Shown here one piece after another: positions 1-10,559 of a DNA stretch of 64,000 nt. Source of the DNA: Marsupella aquatica (lineage: Eukaryota; Marchantiophyta); contig OZ316894.1 in the NCBI GenBank assembly GCA_973895155.1, positions 13,082,001 to 13,146,000 on the forward strand. The letters are read 5' to 3'. The position numbers were made by a program, and so were the translations under genes. The stretch's first letter is position 1. Every line of letters starts with the position of its first letter. Below the pieces are notes generated by a model. That model searched no databases, was not told where the DNA came from, and saw only the letters and a program-made list of their open reading frames with translations.

Positions 1-367
1 AACTCCTTCCACCTGACCTAAGCATGTCGGTAAAGGCTTGAAATCTGAGATAGGTTAGCTTAACTATCTCAAAGTATGTTAATACAATCTTTTAGGTCTC
101 ACAAGCTCTTAACGGGAACAAACTCTGGTTTTTAAGAGGAAAATAGTTCATATTTCCTTAAACCCTACTCTAAACCAAGGCCGGCACCCATGCCAAGAAG
201 CAACCAGCCATGGAGGGCCTGGTATAAATGCTGCAAAAAGAAAAGCCGGTAGCTGCGGTACAAGTGTCAGTGCAAAGCACCGTTACATAGTCGGGCCCAA
301 CAAGACCAACAAGGGAAGATTTCTTTGTCGGGCCACAAAATGAAGGAGGCTAGTGCCAGAATAGGGA
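1..367. other. Unassigned left edge of the nested repeat block
   Basis: No ORF with recognisable similarity was seen here. The stretch leads directly into the decayed coiled-coil ORF that starts near 368, so it is probably the upstream part of the same retroelement-derived unit. That is an inference from position only. Confidence 0.3.
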
Positions 368-1085
368 TTGCAGATCATGTACATGGGAGGCTTGGGGTCA
401 GGACCCAAGGAACGGGGGCCCAAGATCCCAAACTGTAGCAAAGAGAGGGAGAAGCAAGTATGGGAGCAGAACCCAAAGCCGTGCACCTGTACACTCCTTC
501 CAGCAGGAGGCCGCCTTTACGGGAAGTCAAGGGGAAGACAGGGGGAACCCAAACTCCAAGTCGGAAGGGTAGGAGTGGAGGACTATGAGGATGAGGACTT
601 TGGCTACAAAGAGGATCGGCCTATACCAGGGGTTAGGACTTTTGGCCGATTCATTCCCACACTTCTGGGGGTAGTCCATAGGGATCCGGAGCAGCAGGTA
701 AGCCCTGAGTTTCCCCCACTAGATATACCTCCTCCAAAATTTGACAGAATGAAATAGGCAGCAAAAGAGCTGCAGGAGTGACTCAAGGATCTGGCCAAAG
801 CAACCTAGAACTAGGAGAAGGACTTATCGGGGGAGGATGGCCAGACAACATCCAACGGCTTACGGAAAGACAAGTCAAGCCAATGCCAACATTTGACAAT
901 GTTCAAAAGGAGGCATGGGATTGAGGCCGCAATGGCAGATGTCGGTTTTGCTTGGACGCTCGACGTATGCACATAGTAGAGCCATGGAGTACGGGACAAT
1001 GTGTGGGTTGCTTGCCTTGGTCATCTCACAGACAGAGTTGGAGATGGGGCCGTTTATCCAAAAGGAGGTATTGGATAAAAGCCGT
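368..1085 (+). pseudogene. Decayed retroelement accessory ORF, part 1 (relative of the 49.8-51.8 kb ORF)
   Basis: The translated strand contains a stretch with IPGVRTFGRFIPTL followed by an acidic, proline-rich run. It closely matches the minus-strand ORF at 50752-51825, which has IPGVRTCGRFIPTL at the same place. Downstream, blocks equivalent to NRAMEYGEICGELALG of the better copy can still be followed, but across frameshifts and stops (for example after 757). It is therefore a relic. The match ends abruptly at about 1085, where block E1 begins, and resumes at 6913. The family appears to be an extra ORF of Tat/Athila-like gypsy elements. Its function is unknown. Confidence 0.7.
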
Positions 1086-1789
1086 TGTTTGGGGACCAGT
1101 TTAAAGCGGTGCAAAACTTGTGTCCTAAGTGTCAGGGACTTAACACTTTCATCTTATTTGAATGAATTAGTTATCCTCATTTAATCCATTTGAAATCTCA
1201 TTTCTAAATTCAAGTTTACACTAATTCTTTGTCATCAAATTTATTCAAGCTTCTTTTTTATTCATTCATAACTCAAAGTAGTCATAGAAAATACTCAAGC
1301 ACTATTTTCATTCTTATACAATCCATTGCAATGACAACAAAGGTGCCCTTGTGCACCCCCTTAAAGGTGCCACACAGGGCTGTTAGTTAATTTTTGAGCT
1401 TATTAAGACTTATAGTTACCTCTTTGTGTGTAATTTCAATGTAGTTGAAGGCTTTAGGCCTTGGTCAACTTTGAACCTAGAAGATTGAGTGAGAAGTTAA
1501 TAGTGATAGTTTTAAGGTAGAGTAGCCTTTTGCGATATTTTGATCAAATCTTTACAGGTCATGGAAATAATTTTTGATGAATAGATAGATTTTAGATAGA
1601 GAAATCAACCCAAAAAAATGTCAAGCAAAATGGACATGTCTTTAGGAAGTTAGGGTCATTTTTGTTTCGCATATTAACACTTTGGTAAATAATTTATATC
1701 AATATCTTTAAGTATTTATATAAATACCAATATTTTTAAGACTTGTCCTGATTTGGTAGACAAGTCGAATTGGGGAAATAATGTCAAAT

Positions 1790-2540
1790 TACAAGTCGCC
1801 GAAGTTAAAATTTGTGGAAAACGAATGGTAGAAAAACTCAGCAACGCCAAATATTTTTTGAAGTCACATTAGCTTGATCAAATTGACTGAAATTTGGTGT
1901 GAAGGTAGAAGGGAAATAGATGCACCTTCTGGAAAAATATGAGCACCAACCAAGGTCTGGTTGGTGAGAGAAAAATCAGATGTCAAATGGGGGTCTATAG
2001 CTTTCTAGCTTTTGTTGCAAATCTGATTCCACACCTTCAAGCAAATGAATGTTGTTGTAATCAATTGGTTGATGGGAAGATGGTGATGGTGATTAGTTGT
2101 GATTGTGAAGCACATGAGGTAGAAGGTAGTAGGTTGGAAGGAAAGGTCAAAATGGAGTTAGGAGTTCAATCGCAAGTCGCCAAAGCTGAAAATTGCAGAA
2201 ATGATGAGTAGAGAAAATCAGCTATTTTCTAGAGCAACATTTGCTCAACCAAATTGGCTCAAATTTAGTGTGGAGGTAGAAGGGAAGTAGGCGCACCTTC
2301 TGGCAAAGTATGAGCACCAACCAAGGTCTGGATGGTGAAAGAAAAATCAGATGCCGCAGGGGGGTCTGCAACTTCCAGTTTTTCTAGCGCAAAATTTGAT
2401 TCATTGATTTGAATCAATGGACCAGAGTTTGAATGGAGGTTAGAAGTTTGATTAGGAGCTAGTAAGAGAGTGAAGCAATTGGCCTATGGTGAGATTTGGA
2501 TTGGAGTAGATTAGAGTGGCTGAAAAGTATTTAAGGATTG
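1790..2540. repeat. Imperfect tandem duplication of a ~370-bp unit
   Basis: Two adjacent copies share several blocks in the same order and at about 366-bp spacing. Examples are CAAGTCGCC (1791 and 2172) and ATGAGCACCAACCAAGGTCT (1938 and 2309), followed by GAAAAATCAGATG in both. Copies differ by scattered substitutions and small indels. There is no coding signal. Confidence 0.75.
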
Positions 2541-3879
2541 TAGTTTCTTGTGTTGGGGAACACATGCCTGGTTGCTTAGTAGAAACTTCACCCACATGGA
2601 GTAAAAACTAAGATCAACAAGCATATGATCCTAGAGTTAGATAGTTGTAGAGAAGTGAGGAGAAGGACCTTGGACAATGGTTCCATTTGTACCAGGAAAT
2701 TTATGATGTTACATAAAAGTCTCTTCTTCTTACATCCTTCTTTGCTATGACTTCAATTATGTAGTTGGCATGAGAACTGAGTTTTAGAGGGATCAAGTAC
2801 CTGGATGTTACCTTGTGCTCAAGCCGGTTGATTTCCTGGATGTTTGATATGCTAACTATGGTGTGTTTTGCTATTAATCCTTGGTGTCCCATTGGCCAGA
2901 GTTACCCCTAGGAGTGACACTCTAGTTTCTAGAGCCAAGAGATAATTTTTGACTAGGGGAGCTGCTAAAGTCTTATGCTTGAGATTGTGTTGTAGTTGGA
3001 ACCTATGGGCTCAGCCCCTAGTTCCGTTCTACAAACCAATTGATGGTAAGAATAGCAGCATAACAACAACACCACTTATGGCTTACCCAACAGGGTTTTC
3101 TCAGTGACCTGTTGGTTTGTTGTTGGAATGTAAGTTAGATCAACTAGAAGCTGTGGTGTGACTTTAGGTTCTCCCTGGTCCGGGCAGTACACCTTGGCAT
3201 CATATTGGCGGTTCCTTATGAAGCCTTCAGTTGGTGTCTCTAGTTGTGAGCTTTTAGTAGAGGCTTGCTTGCAGGTTTTTCCTGGATACCCTACTTAAAG
3301 CATATTAGTAAAAGTTGCACTCTCATAGGGAGGGAGTCCTTGTGGAGAGTTAGGTTGTTTTGTCGTTGTATTCCATTGTTTTGAAGTGGAGAAAGCTCTC
3401 CAGCCTCTTGGAAGATAGAGGTGGAGTTTTGTTGGTTCTAAAAAGTATTTACATCCATTTTCCGCTTGTGGTCCCACCCTAAGCTCTTCCATGGGAACGA
3501 ACTGGTAGAGATAGCAATATCTTTGCTTCCAAGGTTGTGTGCTACCCGTGAGTCACCCTCCACGACAGCCCCAACCAACTTAACTCTTGTCTTATTTAAA
3601 TAGAAATTCAGGTTTGAGGTTATAAAAGGGTTTCATCGGCTGGCCATTTTCTAGCTTGAGAGTTCCATGGTCATTTCAGATCAGGTCTTCGTATCAGGTC
3701 AGGTCATGGTCTCAAGGTTGTCGATGGTCTCTCCTAGGCATTTCAAACATAGCTTCAATTTCCGTTGTGCTTCCTTCACATCCTTGTTCCTGCCCTTCCT
3801 TCCTTCTCTTCTTGATCTTCCAATCTCATAACAAGAAGAATCTGTGACCAGAAGTTTCAAAACCCATGGGAGCAAATAG
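2541..3879. other. Non-coding interior of block E1
   Basis: About 1.3 kb without a convincing ORF. Short ORFs here lack any family motif. The stretch near 3600-3690 weakly resembles 13330-13410, another sign that blocks E1 and E2 are copies of one repeat family. Confidence 0.4.
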
Positions 3880-4078
3880 TTCTTAACTTAAATATCATTT
3901 CAATTACTGGATTCCACTCGCTAAAAGAATTTAAGTCAACTTGTAATCTTCCTTAAAATTCCACAACATCAAATGTAAAAAAGTACAAGTAACCCATACT
4001 TCCAACTGGAACTTCCTAATTAATCTCATGAAAAAGTTCCTCCCTCTTCTTGGTCCAAGACAAATAAATTAAAGATGC
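3880..4078. repeat. Dispersed repeat, copy 1 (mate at 39620-39817)
   Basis: Same-orientation similarity to 39620-39817. Shared blocks include CAATTACTGGATTCCACTC / CCAATTACTGGATTCCACTC and CTTCTTGGTCCAAGACAAAT. The second copy is cut at 39818 by a copia LTR. Confidence 0.8.
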
Positions 4079-4351
4079 TATTCTTGGTCTCAATTATCTC
4101 ACTCCATTCTCCCAAAATTCCCACTCGGAATTACTCATGTTCTTCTATCTCGCCCTTCACGTTCAGTCTGCTACATAGTTTTCCAGCGTTCCACTTCACA
4201 TCTCGAATGTTAAAACATTCCTTTCAGGGTTCACCACAAATTTTCAGAATTGCCTCTGTCAACCTGTTCTCAGTTTTTCTCTGAAAGCTTTTCTTGATTC
4301 CTCAAGAACTTAAGCTCATCACAACCTTGAACATATACTCCAAGGGCTTTC

Positions 4352-4861
4352 CTTGGAAATGTGTTTTCTTTATTTATTTGGATAATGACCACAAAAACCC
4401 CATGGTGAGGAAAAACAGGAAGAGTCCCACAACACACAATCAACCACCCCACCTGAAGAGTAGAAACAACAACATGCAATGTAAGCCCAAAGACCAGGCT
4501 GTCAAACCCAGACACAATGATCCACACATCTCGCCAGGTGAAAGCAGAACTCAAGTACTGCATGCCCAATTGGCCAGCAAAATTCCTATCTAGATGTAAT
4601 CCAAGTCTGTTGGCTGTTCAGCCACACTATTCTTTCCTGTATTATAAGGAACTCCTTCACTCGTAACAATCGTGTGCGTCGTCTACTCGGGGGCAAACAC
4701 AGGCCCACCGCCGATGCATGGTCAGCAGCTTCTGAGAGAATAAAGCGAAGGTCAAATGTCCTAAAGCCATTGGCCTGAAACATGTGCACATTCCTACTCT
4801 GCCATAAGGACCAGAGGATTTGATAGAGAATAAATAGTTTGGCGACTGTGCTGGGGTCCTT
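4352..4861 (-). mobile_element. 5'-truncated LINE (non-LTR retrotransposon)
   Basis: A 13-bp direct repeat CTCCAAGGGCTTT flanks the segment (4339-4351 and 4862-4874), as expected of target-primed reverse transcription. The minus strand encodes a fragment with FILYQILWSLWQSRN, which resembles the tail of plant LINE ORF2 near the zinc-binding region downstream of the reverse transcriptase. The 3' end, on the left in plus coordinates, has AAATAAATAAAGAAAAC and ends TTTCCAAGG, the same terminal nonamer as the LINE copy at 42425-42623. Only the last ~510 bp remain. It is nested in block E1. Confidence 0.8.
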
Positions 4862-4867
4862 CTCCAA
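4586..4867 (-). pseudogene. LINE ORF2 C-terminal fragment
   Basis: A 90-residue remnant of the C-terminal region of a LINE reverse-transcriptase polyprotein, recognised by the hydrophobic and tryptophan-rich stretch SLWQSRNVHMF. The upstream catalytic reverse transcriptase is absent because the element is 5'-truncated, and the apparent first residues come from the insertion site. It is not expected to be functional. Confidence 0.6.
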
Positions 4868-5005
4868 GGGCTTTGACCCCAGAACTGTTTTTCCGGATTC
4901 AGTCCTTCCTCTCGATTCAATTCAAACTTCAAATAAACTTCATTTGCACATCTTCGCTCAAACCTCATTTCTCCAAAGAAAAATACCATCCAGGGGTACA
5001 CAACA

Positions 5006-5478
5006 TCATCAGTTATCACTGACTGATAACTGATATCAGTTATCTCAAAAATTTTAGAATCTCAGCTGAGGAGTTGAGATGGGGCCTTCGAACTTCCGCT
5101 CATCTCAGTTGGGCAGCCGAGGTTGATTCAATCTCGGCTGACCTCGCCGAGATGGGCGTATGGACCGAAAAAAAAGCCAAAAAAAAAGCCAAAAAATTTC
5201 CAAAAAAAAAAGCCAAAGCTGGCCTCGCCGAGATGGGGCGTACGGACCGAAAAAAAATGTGGAAAAAACACCAAAAAATTGAAGGAAAAAAAATTCCCAT
5301 CTCGGTTGGGCTCGCCGAGATATGTGTCCGTACGGTACGGATGTCTCATGGCGAAAAAAATTTGAAAAAAAAGTTTTTTCTTCATTTTTTCTTTTTCGCA
5401 TCGCAACTTGGCGGCCTCTCTGAGATGAGGTGGCAGCTGATATCAGGTACACTGATGAAAGTGACTGATAACTGATGA
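5006..5478. repeat. MITE-like hairpin unit with internal CTCGCCGAGAT repeats
   Basis: The ends are inverted repeats: TCATCAGTTATCA at 5006-5018 and TGATAACTGATGA at 5466-5478. The left end is itself palindromic (GATAACTGATATCAGTTATC, 5024-5043). The interior has three degenerate units containing the palindromic core CTCGCCGAG, followed by GTAYGGACCG and A-runs of 7-9 bases (5141, 5223 and 5310 regions). There is no transposase. A clear target duplication was not found, so assignment as a MITE is tentative. Confidence 0.55.
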
Positions 5479-5559
5479 GATTACTTATCTCTACCATCCA
5501 CAGTCTACCCCGCGCACAGCATTCCCCGGCCCATAGCAGACTTTGTTAGAACTTTGCTG

Positions 5560-6912
5560 CTATTATTCAGCCCTTTTTTATTTATCTCTTTTCCATAGCC
5601 TTCGATTGCCAATCCCTTTTTTTCAAATTATTGATGTACCCTGAACTTGCTCTCTTGGAATTCTCGATCCACTTTCCACCATTCACTAGAGCATTTCAAA
5701 CTCTTCCCCAACCTGATCTCCCCTCCGTGCTCATCCCTCCTCCTCATTCACAACATTTTTTGACATCCACCACACATCTCATTTAATAGCCCCAAGCTCA
5801 CCAATTCTCATGACTCCATGAAAATCTAACTAGACTCCACACTTTTTCCTGAACAGCAATCGATCCTATTCCTTACCTCCAATCTCTTTCCACGATACCA
5901 TCCCCATCGCTCCTTGTCGTCCACGGCTTCCATCCTTCCACACATACATAATTTTCCCCACACACTCACACATTGTTTCACACTGTAACTCTCAATCAGC
6001 TTTCCAACTCTATGCCAGACCTTCTCACTCATATATTCATCCTCTCACCTCCAATCCGAGCACACTTCTTCCAAACTCATATATATTCTAGTGTGATTCC
6101 CAAATTCTTCCTCACCTCTGCACATCCAAAATTTATCCTCTCATTCCCTCAGCAACACTATGCATTCCTGAGTACCCAGCTTTGATCACATCATATTCTT
6201 GGTTTGGTCCTTTGCCTCATGCCCGCTTCCACATACAAGTGCCACTTGCATTTTACGGACTGGCATTCTCAACGGACTCTGTGGCAGGTATTTAGGAGCA
6301 ACACAATTGCCAATCAGGACTCCATAGCTAAAAACTTCTCAAGTTGTGGAGTTGACCCTATTCCAATTCTTTTCTCTCACCTCTACGCAAGGAGAATTCC
6401 TTGTTTCTTACTTCAGATCTTCATCACTTTGTCCTCCAACCATTCTCACCATGTCCTTACCCACTTCCGCTCCTTGACACTCCAAAAAATCCAACAACCA
6501 CAATGCATCTAGAATTCCTTCCCAGACCTTAGTATCTTGCCTGCTTTGCCTCATTCGCCTGACAGACCAAATTTTCCCCAACAACCACCATCGGCCGTTT
6601 TTCTCCTCTGATTCTCAATAAAGCGCTCAGCCTCAACCATTGACTTGTCCCCAAAGTCCACTCTAACCTCCTCACCTTTGAAAACTGCCCCTTATGAAGT
6701 TTTTGAATCCTTCAAGCCGACACGTGTTGCTACCACAATAATTTGCCTTAAAATCCATTTAGCCTAAGCTAAATCCTTCTTCCTTTATTTCTCTTCTGTC
6801 CTATTGCTATTCTTTTCAAACAAAAGCCCTTCTCAAAAACACAAACCACCTTCAAGCATCTCCAATCTAGAAACAAGGCATTTTCCTTTCCCTCCTTCAT
6901 TATCAGACCCAA
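5560..6912. repeat. Dispersed repeat, related in inverted orientation to 46740-48700
   Basis: Pyrimidine-rich, non-coding DNA. The segment around 6540-6610 (TGCCTGCTTTGCC, CGACAGACCAA-like and TCGGCCRTTTT blocks) matches the reverse complement of about 47000-47110, and the stretch after it keeps the same order. This marks a family with copies in both orientations in this window. Confidence 0.6.
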
Positions 6913-7128
6913 CTACACTGTTTGGAGGAAGCGGTGGCTTTGGAGAGGATGAAGAAAGATGAGGTCATCCAGCGGCTTAGAAGAAAGGAAGCCAAGACTG
7001 GAGACATGAAGGCAACAAGCAGGCTCAAGACGAGCTGCTGGGTACGGCCAAGGTCAGGGAAGTTGGGCTGCCTTAGAAGGGAAGAACAAGAAGAAATGAG
7101 GCAGTCAGGCCAGGTGTCAAGCGGTTGA
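6913..7128 (+). pseudogene. Decayed retroelement accessory ORF, part 2
   Basis: This resumes the ORF relic broken at 1085. It begins LEEAVALERMKKDEVIQRLR, matching LEEAVALERSKKDEVIRRLR in the minus-strand copy at about 50.9 kb. The match is a heptad-like charged coiled coil. It fades after about 7050 and is again interrupted before 9621. Confidence 0.7.
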
Positions 7129-9620
7129 CATTGGGTCTTGACACCAAAGCTATCACTATTGGGTGCCAAAACTATCTCCTTGTACCTGAGGATCAGGAAG
7201 GGATGTTGTGAAGGCTGGTATACACCGGTTTATCCCCTTAACGCCAGACTATCAAAGCAAGACTCTGTCACACATCACCCAAGCTCAATCCCAAAGGACC
7301 AAGGCTGGGAATCAGCTCTTGCACTCATGATAGTTCTGGTGAGAAGGGGGTCTTCATGTCGGGCCTGTACACACAGGGCCTAGCGCTACGGTGTGCATAT
7401 GTCTATACGTATGCTTACTGCCATAGGTATGTTTCTATTCCGCCGCCGGAATGTACCCATAAACCAGTGACTCTGACTGATTCCCGGCTTAGGGACTTCT
7501 AAGCCATTGCCCCACCACTCTGCCATTCCACTCCCAACAATCAGAGTTATGACAGCCCTCACCCAACCCACTTCAATGCACCCGGTACACCTCTCAGTGG
7601 CGCTGCTAGTCCCATCATACACTCAGATTGCCTCACACACACACACATCCATGAGAGAAATGAGGCCTGAGAGGAAAACTCAATTAGATTCAACGATGTG
7701 CACAATAGTTCACTGAGAACACTTGATTCAAACAATAGTCCCGAAGGCTATCTACTCCAGATTGCGACGTGCTTGCCCCGCAAGTCCCGTGCTTGCCATG
7801 CAAGCTCAATCCTGAACTTGAGCCCGGCTCACTCCAGATTGCGACGGCAGATTGGACTCGAACCAATCCCGTACTTGCCTTGCAAACTCAATCCTGAACT
7901 CAACCTCCTTCACTGCACTTCATTCTTGGGGGCACATACAGATCTCACACCTCCATTTTAGAATGTCAAGTTACGCATGCACAGTTGACTCGACTTCAAA
8001 GCTAGTACTAGGCCTAACGGCGATCGATCTACCCCAGACTGCAATGAGGCCCGGCCTCATGCTTGCCTTGCAAGCTCAGCTCTGGCCATAAATCCCTTAG
8101 TGCTCTCTACCAGACAAAGGCCGGGACTCCCCATGGATCACGTAGCCTTGCCAAACTGAACTGTAAATGCTCCTCCTGCTGCACCTCAATCAGTGTCTCA
8201 GCCTCCCTACTGTGCTCATCGTAAATGCAATCAAAATCCTCCCCACAGTTTACAATCACCAATACGTCACCTATCACCAAGGTTATGTATCGGGGGAAAA
8301 GAACCCAGTTGTGCTGCCCACTAGAAAGAGCCACAATCCAGCTCGCAAACCTGGCAAACCGTTGCTATGAAGCTTGGCTGATTACTCCCTGAGTAATAGC
8401 ACAACCCAGCTCTCCCCACCACACGACGTCCAAGTCCAGCCTTGCTTGCACAGAGCTCCTCCCTGATGCTCAGTCTACGTGAGATCACACAACTGAAGTC
8501 CCCCCTGCCTCTACCGGGGGGCTGTCCTATATACTCTCACACTAAGCCCAAATGGGTGGATGCTACGTTGTTGGCGCCCCATCCTAGCCCTAACAAAGCC
8601 GCCACTATATCTAACTACTAAACCCTAACTCGCAACTTTATTTCTATCTCAAACTGACTATGTACTTCGGATTTGGCTCTCCTCCATGGTTTTCGCGAGC
8701 TTGCACCTCCTCTCCCGATTTCTCTATTCAACCATTTGCTGCGTGGGTAGCAGAGTTGGAAGCGGCTTGAGCTCCTCTTTCCAACGAGGTCAATTATAGT
8801 CGATTTGGGCAAATACAGAGAAAGTTATGCCCCCGCAACCGAGAGGGGGTACACACTGTTGCGCTAACCCGAGTTACATAGCTAACCCGAGTTTGGCTAA
8901 CCAAGCTATCTATCTAGCCCGAGTAGAGCTAACCCGTGGCCTCTGGCTAATCTGCTACCCGCTAGTCTGCTAGTCTTCTAGTCCGCTAGTATGCTATCGC
9001 TAGTCTGCTAGTCTGCTAGCCACTAGTCTGCTATCCGCTAGTCTGCTAGTTTGCTATCGCTAGTCTACTAGTCTGCTAGCCGCTAGTCCGCTAGTATGCT
9101 AGTCCGCTAGTCTGCTATCCGCTAGTCTGCTAGTCTGCTAGCCACTAGTCTGCTAGTCTGCTAGCCACTAGTCTGCTAGCCGCTAGTCTGAGCCCAAACC
9201 CGAGCTGACCTATGCTAACCCGGGCCCGAGGTCAGGCTAACCCAAACTTGGGCTAAGCCTAAGCTGAAGCCGGGCTGACCTAAGTTAAGCCGTGGCCAAG
9301 CTTAGGTTAACCCGAAACCGAAGCCAAACCCGCTAATTCCGGCCACAAGTTAACCCGACACACTAACCAGGCCGTATCTTTCTTAATACACCTCCGTTTC
9401 CCGAGTGTTTTATATCGATTTTACTCGCCTTGACCAGATCTTTCCAATGCTCTTTATAGATCCGGATTTGGTGACACATTGAAAGAGATACGGTCACCGA
9501 CCACCCGCGATATATGATTGCCCTTATTCTTGCCATCTCGCTGATCGTTCTACAGTCTCACAGTTACTTACTGTGCACAGCATACCAATTCCATCGTATT
9601 ATTGAATAAGGACCATGTCA
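7129..9620. mobile_element. Second insertion block in the coiled-coil ORF (LTR-like, unclassified)
   Basis: The flanking ORF relic continues at 9621, so this 2.5-kb block is probably an insertion. It has no convincing coding region. It shares GGTATGTTT plus ATTCCGCCGCCGGAATG with about 48985-49012, has internally repeated TTGCMWTGCAAGCTCA segments (7750-8090), a TATA-like CCTATATACTCTC at 8524 and a minisatellite. A solo LTR is the most economical reading, but no target duplication was identified. Confidence 0.4.
8855..9192. repeat. Minisatellite of GCTAGTCT / GCTAACCCGA units
   Basis: From 8936 the sequence is built almost only of variants of CTGCTAGTC, with CCGCTAGTC, GCTATCGCTAG and similar, giving dozens of CTAG tetramers. 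It is preceded and followed by looser GCTAACCCGAG units to about 9340. Confidence 0.9.
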
Positions 9621-9854
9621 CCGGCGTCACACCAGGCCAACATTGCAATCTACAATAAGGCCATGGTGGATGCCCAGAGGACAGAGAAGGCATTGAAGGG
9701 AGAGCCCAATGATCTTTGCAAGGACTATCAACAAAAGTGTGCCTACTATGACAAAACCCATAGGCCATTTCTCTGTTCAAGGAGGAGCTTGCAACGTTGT
9801 CAACCAATTTTCAAGCCAACCTGCGTTGGAAGGACTCAAGAAGAACTGAAGTGA
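9621..9854 (+). pseudogene. Decayed retroelement accessory ORF, part 3
   Basis: It encodes NKAMVDAQRTEKALKGE, matching NRAMAETQRKEWALKGE in the minus-strand coiled-coil ORF at about 50.6 kb, which is the next segment of that protein after the part preserved at 6913-7128. Together the three pieces preserve the order of the intact relative. Confidence 0.65.
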
Positions 9855-10008
9855 ATGTGCAATGAGCAATCTAAGTATAGTGGCTCTGGAGTGGTCCTGA
9901 CAAAGCCTATTAGCTTCAAGAAAAACCAGGGTTTGCTACAAGTACGTTGCCCAAAGTGCTATTAAGAGGAGAATGCTTGCTTGGAGAACACCAAGCACAT
10001 TAACTATA
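9855..10008. other. Short spacer before copia D LTR
   Basis: Nothing recognisable. It is the flank of the 3' end of copia D. The expected target duplication cannot be tested because D has no 5' end in view. Confidence 0.3.
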
Positions 10009-10358
10009 TGTTGAGCATAGACAACAATCGCAATGACAAGCCCATGAACCATCCAACGCACAAGAATCAACATAGAGATATATGTGGTTCACCTCCACAT
10101 GAAGCTACGTCCACAAGAACACACAAGAGCTTTACTGCACTCTTGGCCAACCGGCCATACCAAGCATCCATAGCAAAAGCTCTCTCTATCTCTCAACTAT
10201 CTAGTTGTGTAACAATGAGCCTGAGTTCTCACTCTCCAAGCAAACACCACTTGGGTATAGAGTCTGCACAGCATGACTAACCTAACCAAGTCTGTGACTA
10301 AGGTTAGCCTTAACTACGGTATAGTTGTAATCTCTAGACCTAAGAGTAAATCCTAACA
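10009..10358 (-). repeat. 3' LTR of copia element D
   Basis: 350 bp bounded by TGTTGAGC on the plus-strand left and CCTAACA on the right. Read on the element strand it is TGTTAGG...CTCAACA. It lies immediately downstream (minus sense) of a purine-rich tract, at the end of a copia RNase H region. No second copy is in the window because the 5' half of D has been separated by a later insertion. Confidence 0.75.
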
Positions 10359-10369
10359 ATCTCTCCCTT
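10359..10369 (-). other. Polypurine tract of copia D
   Basis: The minus strand reads AAGGGAGAGAT directly before the LTR start. This is the usual position of the plus-strand DNA primer. Confidence 0.65.
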
Positions 10370-10559
10370 GACTTTGGTCTAAGGGAGGGTAAAGACTGCT
10401 ACCAATATGATTGCTCAGCGGGAAGTTCTGGAAAGAAAAACCAAACCAGTTTTTCCCTCTTTATACGAGAGTGGACCATAACTAAGCCGTAGCCTATACA
10501 AGGAATGAGCAAGAGCATATCTCAGTATCTACTCAAATTAATGTTAAGTATCCCTACTT

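Larger units (their letters stand above)
1086..6912. mobile_element. Insertion block E1 splitting the coiled-coil ORF
   Basis: The ORF relic stops at about 1085 and resumes at about 6913 with the next expected residues, so everything between was inserted. The block starts with a 250-bp segment also found at 13047-13290; both contain GGACCAGTTTAAAGCGGT. It contains a 200-bp segment repeated at 39620-39817, and its last 1.3 kb is related in inverted orientation to 46740-48700. A 7-bp TGTTTGG occurs at both borders (1086 and 6909) and may be a target duplication. No coding capacity of its own was recognised. The class (LTR element or DNA transposon) could not be decided. Confidence 0.55.

Noticed and set aside
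5074-5497. ORFs of 130 codons on both strands across the hairpin unit
   Set aside because: Lysine- or phenylalanine-rich translations of A-runs and repeat units, with no domain.
9615-9854. Independent small plus-strand gene
   Set aside because: Its sequence aligns with an internal part of the coiled-coil ORF at about 50.6 kb, so it is a fragment of that relic, not a separate gene.
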